From the IMG/VR virus record IMGVR_UViG_3300023179_000016, positions 1-64,000 of that record: a stretch of DNA of 64,000 nucleotides; one strand, 5' to 3'. The position numbers and the translations under genes are program-made. Position 1 is the stretch's first letter. Each line of letters opens with the position of its first letter. This document shows positions 63,085-64,000 of this stretch, piece by piece. Source of the DNA: a virus. The notes under the pieces are model-generated. The model was not told the origin of the DNA. It made no database searches and saw nothing but the letters and a program-made list of their open reading frames with translations.

Positions 63085-63522
63085 TCAGCGCTTGCCGAAC
63101 TTGGCTGCGATCTCTGCAGGCAGCTTGCTGAAGTCGACCTTGGGTCGGTTCAGCTCGGCGATCCGAGAGTCGATGTGTCGCTGGATCTCAGCTCGATCCG
63201 TCGGGTCGGTGATGGTGCTGAGCAGAGCCCTGAGCGCAGTCAGCTGGGGATCATCGACTCGGGAGGACTTGGGTTGGTGATCGACCCCACCGTTCAGCCG
63301 CTTGTCCTTTCGGAGCCAGTTGTTGAGCAACCCTGAGACATAGTTGCTCAGCTCCTTGTCGGTGTACTCCTTCCTGAGCTCGATGCTCCCGTTCCTGAAC
63401 CCCTCGAACAAGACCTGACGGATGGTTCGGGTCTGCTCAGAAGTCGGCTCGCAGACGCCGACTCCATCGAACCCGGTGATCGCGACCACTGCCTGGTAGA
63501 CTGCTTCCTTCTGGTTCATCAT
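63085..63522 (-). CDS. NWLRKD/LNGG family protein, copy D
   Basis: 145 residues from ATG 63522 (GAGGAG upstream). M-N-Q-K-E-A-V-Y-Q-A-V, Y-V-S-G-L-L-N-N-W-L-R-K-D, R-L-N-G-G-V-D, D-P-Q-L-T-A-L-R-A-L-L, tail V-D-F-S-K-L-P-A-E-I-A-A-K-F. The K-N-P-G-S-R loop is shortened. Three CCGA/CTGA-TATA-like boxes lie upstream. Confidence 0.7.
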   Translation of the reverse strand: MMNQKEAVYQAVVAITGFDGVGVCEPTSEQTRTIRQVLFEGFRNGSIELRKEYTDKELSNYVSGLLNNWLRKDKRLNGGVDHQPKSSRVDDPQLTALRALLSTITDPTDRAEIQRHIDSRIAELNRPKVDFSKLPAEIAAKFGKR

Positions 63523-63579
63523 GCGATGCTCCTCATGATCCATTGTAGGATCAGTTGACACATCCATGCGTCGGGTTGA

Positions 63580-63671
63580 TTGATATGTAATGTCAGTACA
63601 ACATCACACATCAACATGTAAGATCAGTATTTAATTAAATACCAATCATTTACATATAGATATAAGATCGG
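63580..63671 (-). promoter_or_regulatory. Tandem promoter region of copy D
   Basis: Minus-strand CCGATCTTATATCTATATG (63652-63671), CTGATCTTACATG (63615-63627) and CTGACATTACATATC (63580-63594) repeat the motif three times in 90 bases. Confidence 0.5.
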
Positions 63672-63695
63672 AAATCGTCGGGAAGAGATCATCCG

Positions 63696-63802
63696 AAAAT
63701 AGGGCCCGCCGACCTCGACTTACAAGGGATCCCTAGAGTCGGGACCGGTACACGCTGCGCGAACGCTCTCTACATGCAACTTTTTATAAAATAGGGCCCG
63801 CC
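63696..63802. repeat. Two copies of AAAATAGGGCCCGCC
   Basis: Identical 15-base strings at 63696-63710 and 63788-63802. The DNA between carries a further shared ACCGGTAC. No gene is seen in 63672-63868. Confidence 0.6.
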
Positions 63803-63868
63803 ACCCTTGCTCCCTAATAGGTACAATTTAACCGGTACCTCTTTTGCCTATTATATAAAAATAAACTC

Positions 63869-63994
63869 ATGAAGACCTATCATTTTAAGAAAGACAACGA
63901 GATACACTCTAGCATACCGAGAATAAAATTAACCGCTCTGCTTCTTCTCCTGAAGATAACGACGATCAAGGACCTAAACCTAGAACACATATGA
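63869..63994 (+). CDS. Possible short protein (41 residues)
   Basis: ATG 63869 to TGA 63992-63994. Basic start (K-T-Y-H-F-K-K-D-N-E-I-H), then hydrophobic (L-T-A-L-L-L-L-L-K-I-T-T-I). TATATAAAAATA precedes the ATG. No good ribosome site. Could be a chance frame. Confidence 0.35.
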   Translation: MKTYHFKKDNEIHSSIPRIKLTALLLLLKITTIKDLNLEHI

Positions 63995-64000
63995 CACGCG

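Overview
The window looks like part of the genome of a large tailed phage of a Gram-negative bacterium. The evidence is a block of virion adhesin and fibre genes, dense short genes with start/stop overlaps on the minus strand, four phage-type tRNA genes, a phage nucleotide-metabolism set, and envelope-directed proteins (a PagL-like lipid A deacylase and several lipoproteins). No terminase, capsid or polymerase gene lies in the window, so the phage group and the host are not identified. Most of the window is AT-rich. The block from about 56.4 to 63.6 kb is clearly GC-richer.

Layout. 1-11.7 kb (plus strand): coiled-coil, beta-helix and collagen-like tail-fibre or tailspike proteins, small virion proteins, and a fibre C-terminal remnant. 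11.7-21.1 kb (mostly minus): unknown genes around a uracil-DNA-glycosylase-like protein, a dCMP deaminase, a degenerate ThyX paralogue, a ThyA-family enzyme with features of dCMP hydroxymethylases, a PagL-like outer-membrane protein and a possible sigma-like protein. 21.1-30.8 kb: small heat-shock protein, a structured intergenic RNA candidate, GMP reductase, tRNA-Asn, a repeat protein, an HNH/zinc-ribbon protein, and a MoxR ATPase with a VWA/metallopeptidase partner. 30.9-38.6 kb: two ClpP-like proteases, an AAA ATPase, DNA ligase, a trypsin-like protease and a subtilisin-like protease. 38.6-43.7 kb: virion-like proteins, ThyX, a B12-dependent ribonucleotide reductase and RNase H. 43.6-51.3 kb: small genes, including two lipoprotein metalloproteases, a second deaminase, zinc-binding peptides and three more tRNAs. 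51.3-55.1 kb: a 2H phosphoesterase (possible anti-CBASS), an HNH nuclease, a ClpX-like unfoldase and a gene apparently split at a run of nine A. 55.1-63.6 kb: short accessory genes, each with its own promoter and terminator, a cassette array of 'ENARLREAL' proteins, and a large structured non-coding region that ends in a plus-strand terminator.

Two promoter classes can be read by eye. One is an extended -10 form (TGnTAtAAT), mostly on the plus strand. It often sits only about 6 bases before the start codon, which implies leaderless mRNAs. The other is CCGA followed after 2-3 bases by TATA, on the minus strand, 10-30 bases before genes. Other recurring signals are a C-terminal tail (roughly I-D-x-S-x-L-P-x-E-L-x-x-K-F) on several otherwise unrelated small proteins, a five-member 'NWLRKD...LNGG' paralogue family, and a 14-base element (GGCGTAGCRGTGTC) downstream of gene-end hairpins.

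How the genes could work together (inference): deaminases, ThyX, the ThyA-like enzyme, ribonucleotide reductase and GMP reductase supply and perhaps modify DNA precursors. Ligase and RNase H serve replication. The unusually large protease and unfoldase set could remodel host or virion proteins. The small promoter-driven genes on the right look like an early host-takeover and counter-defence region.
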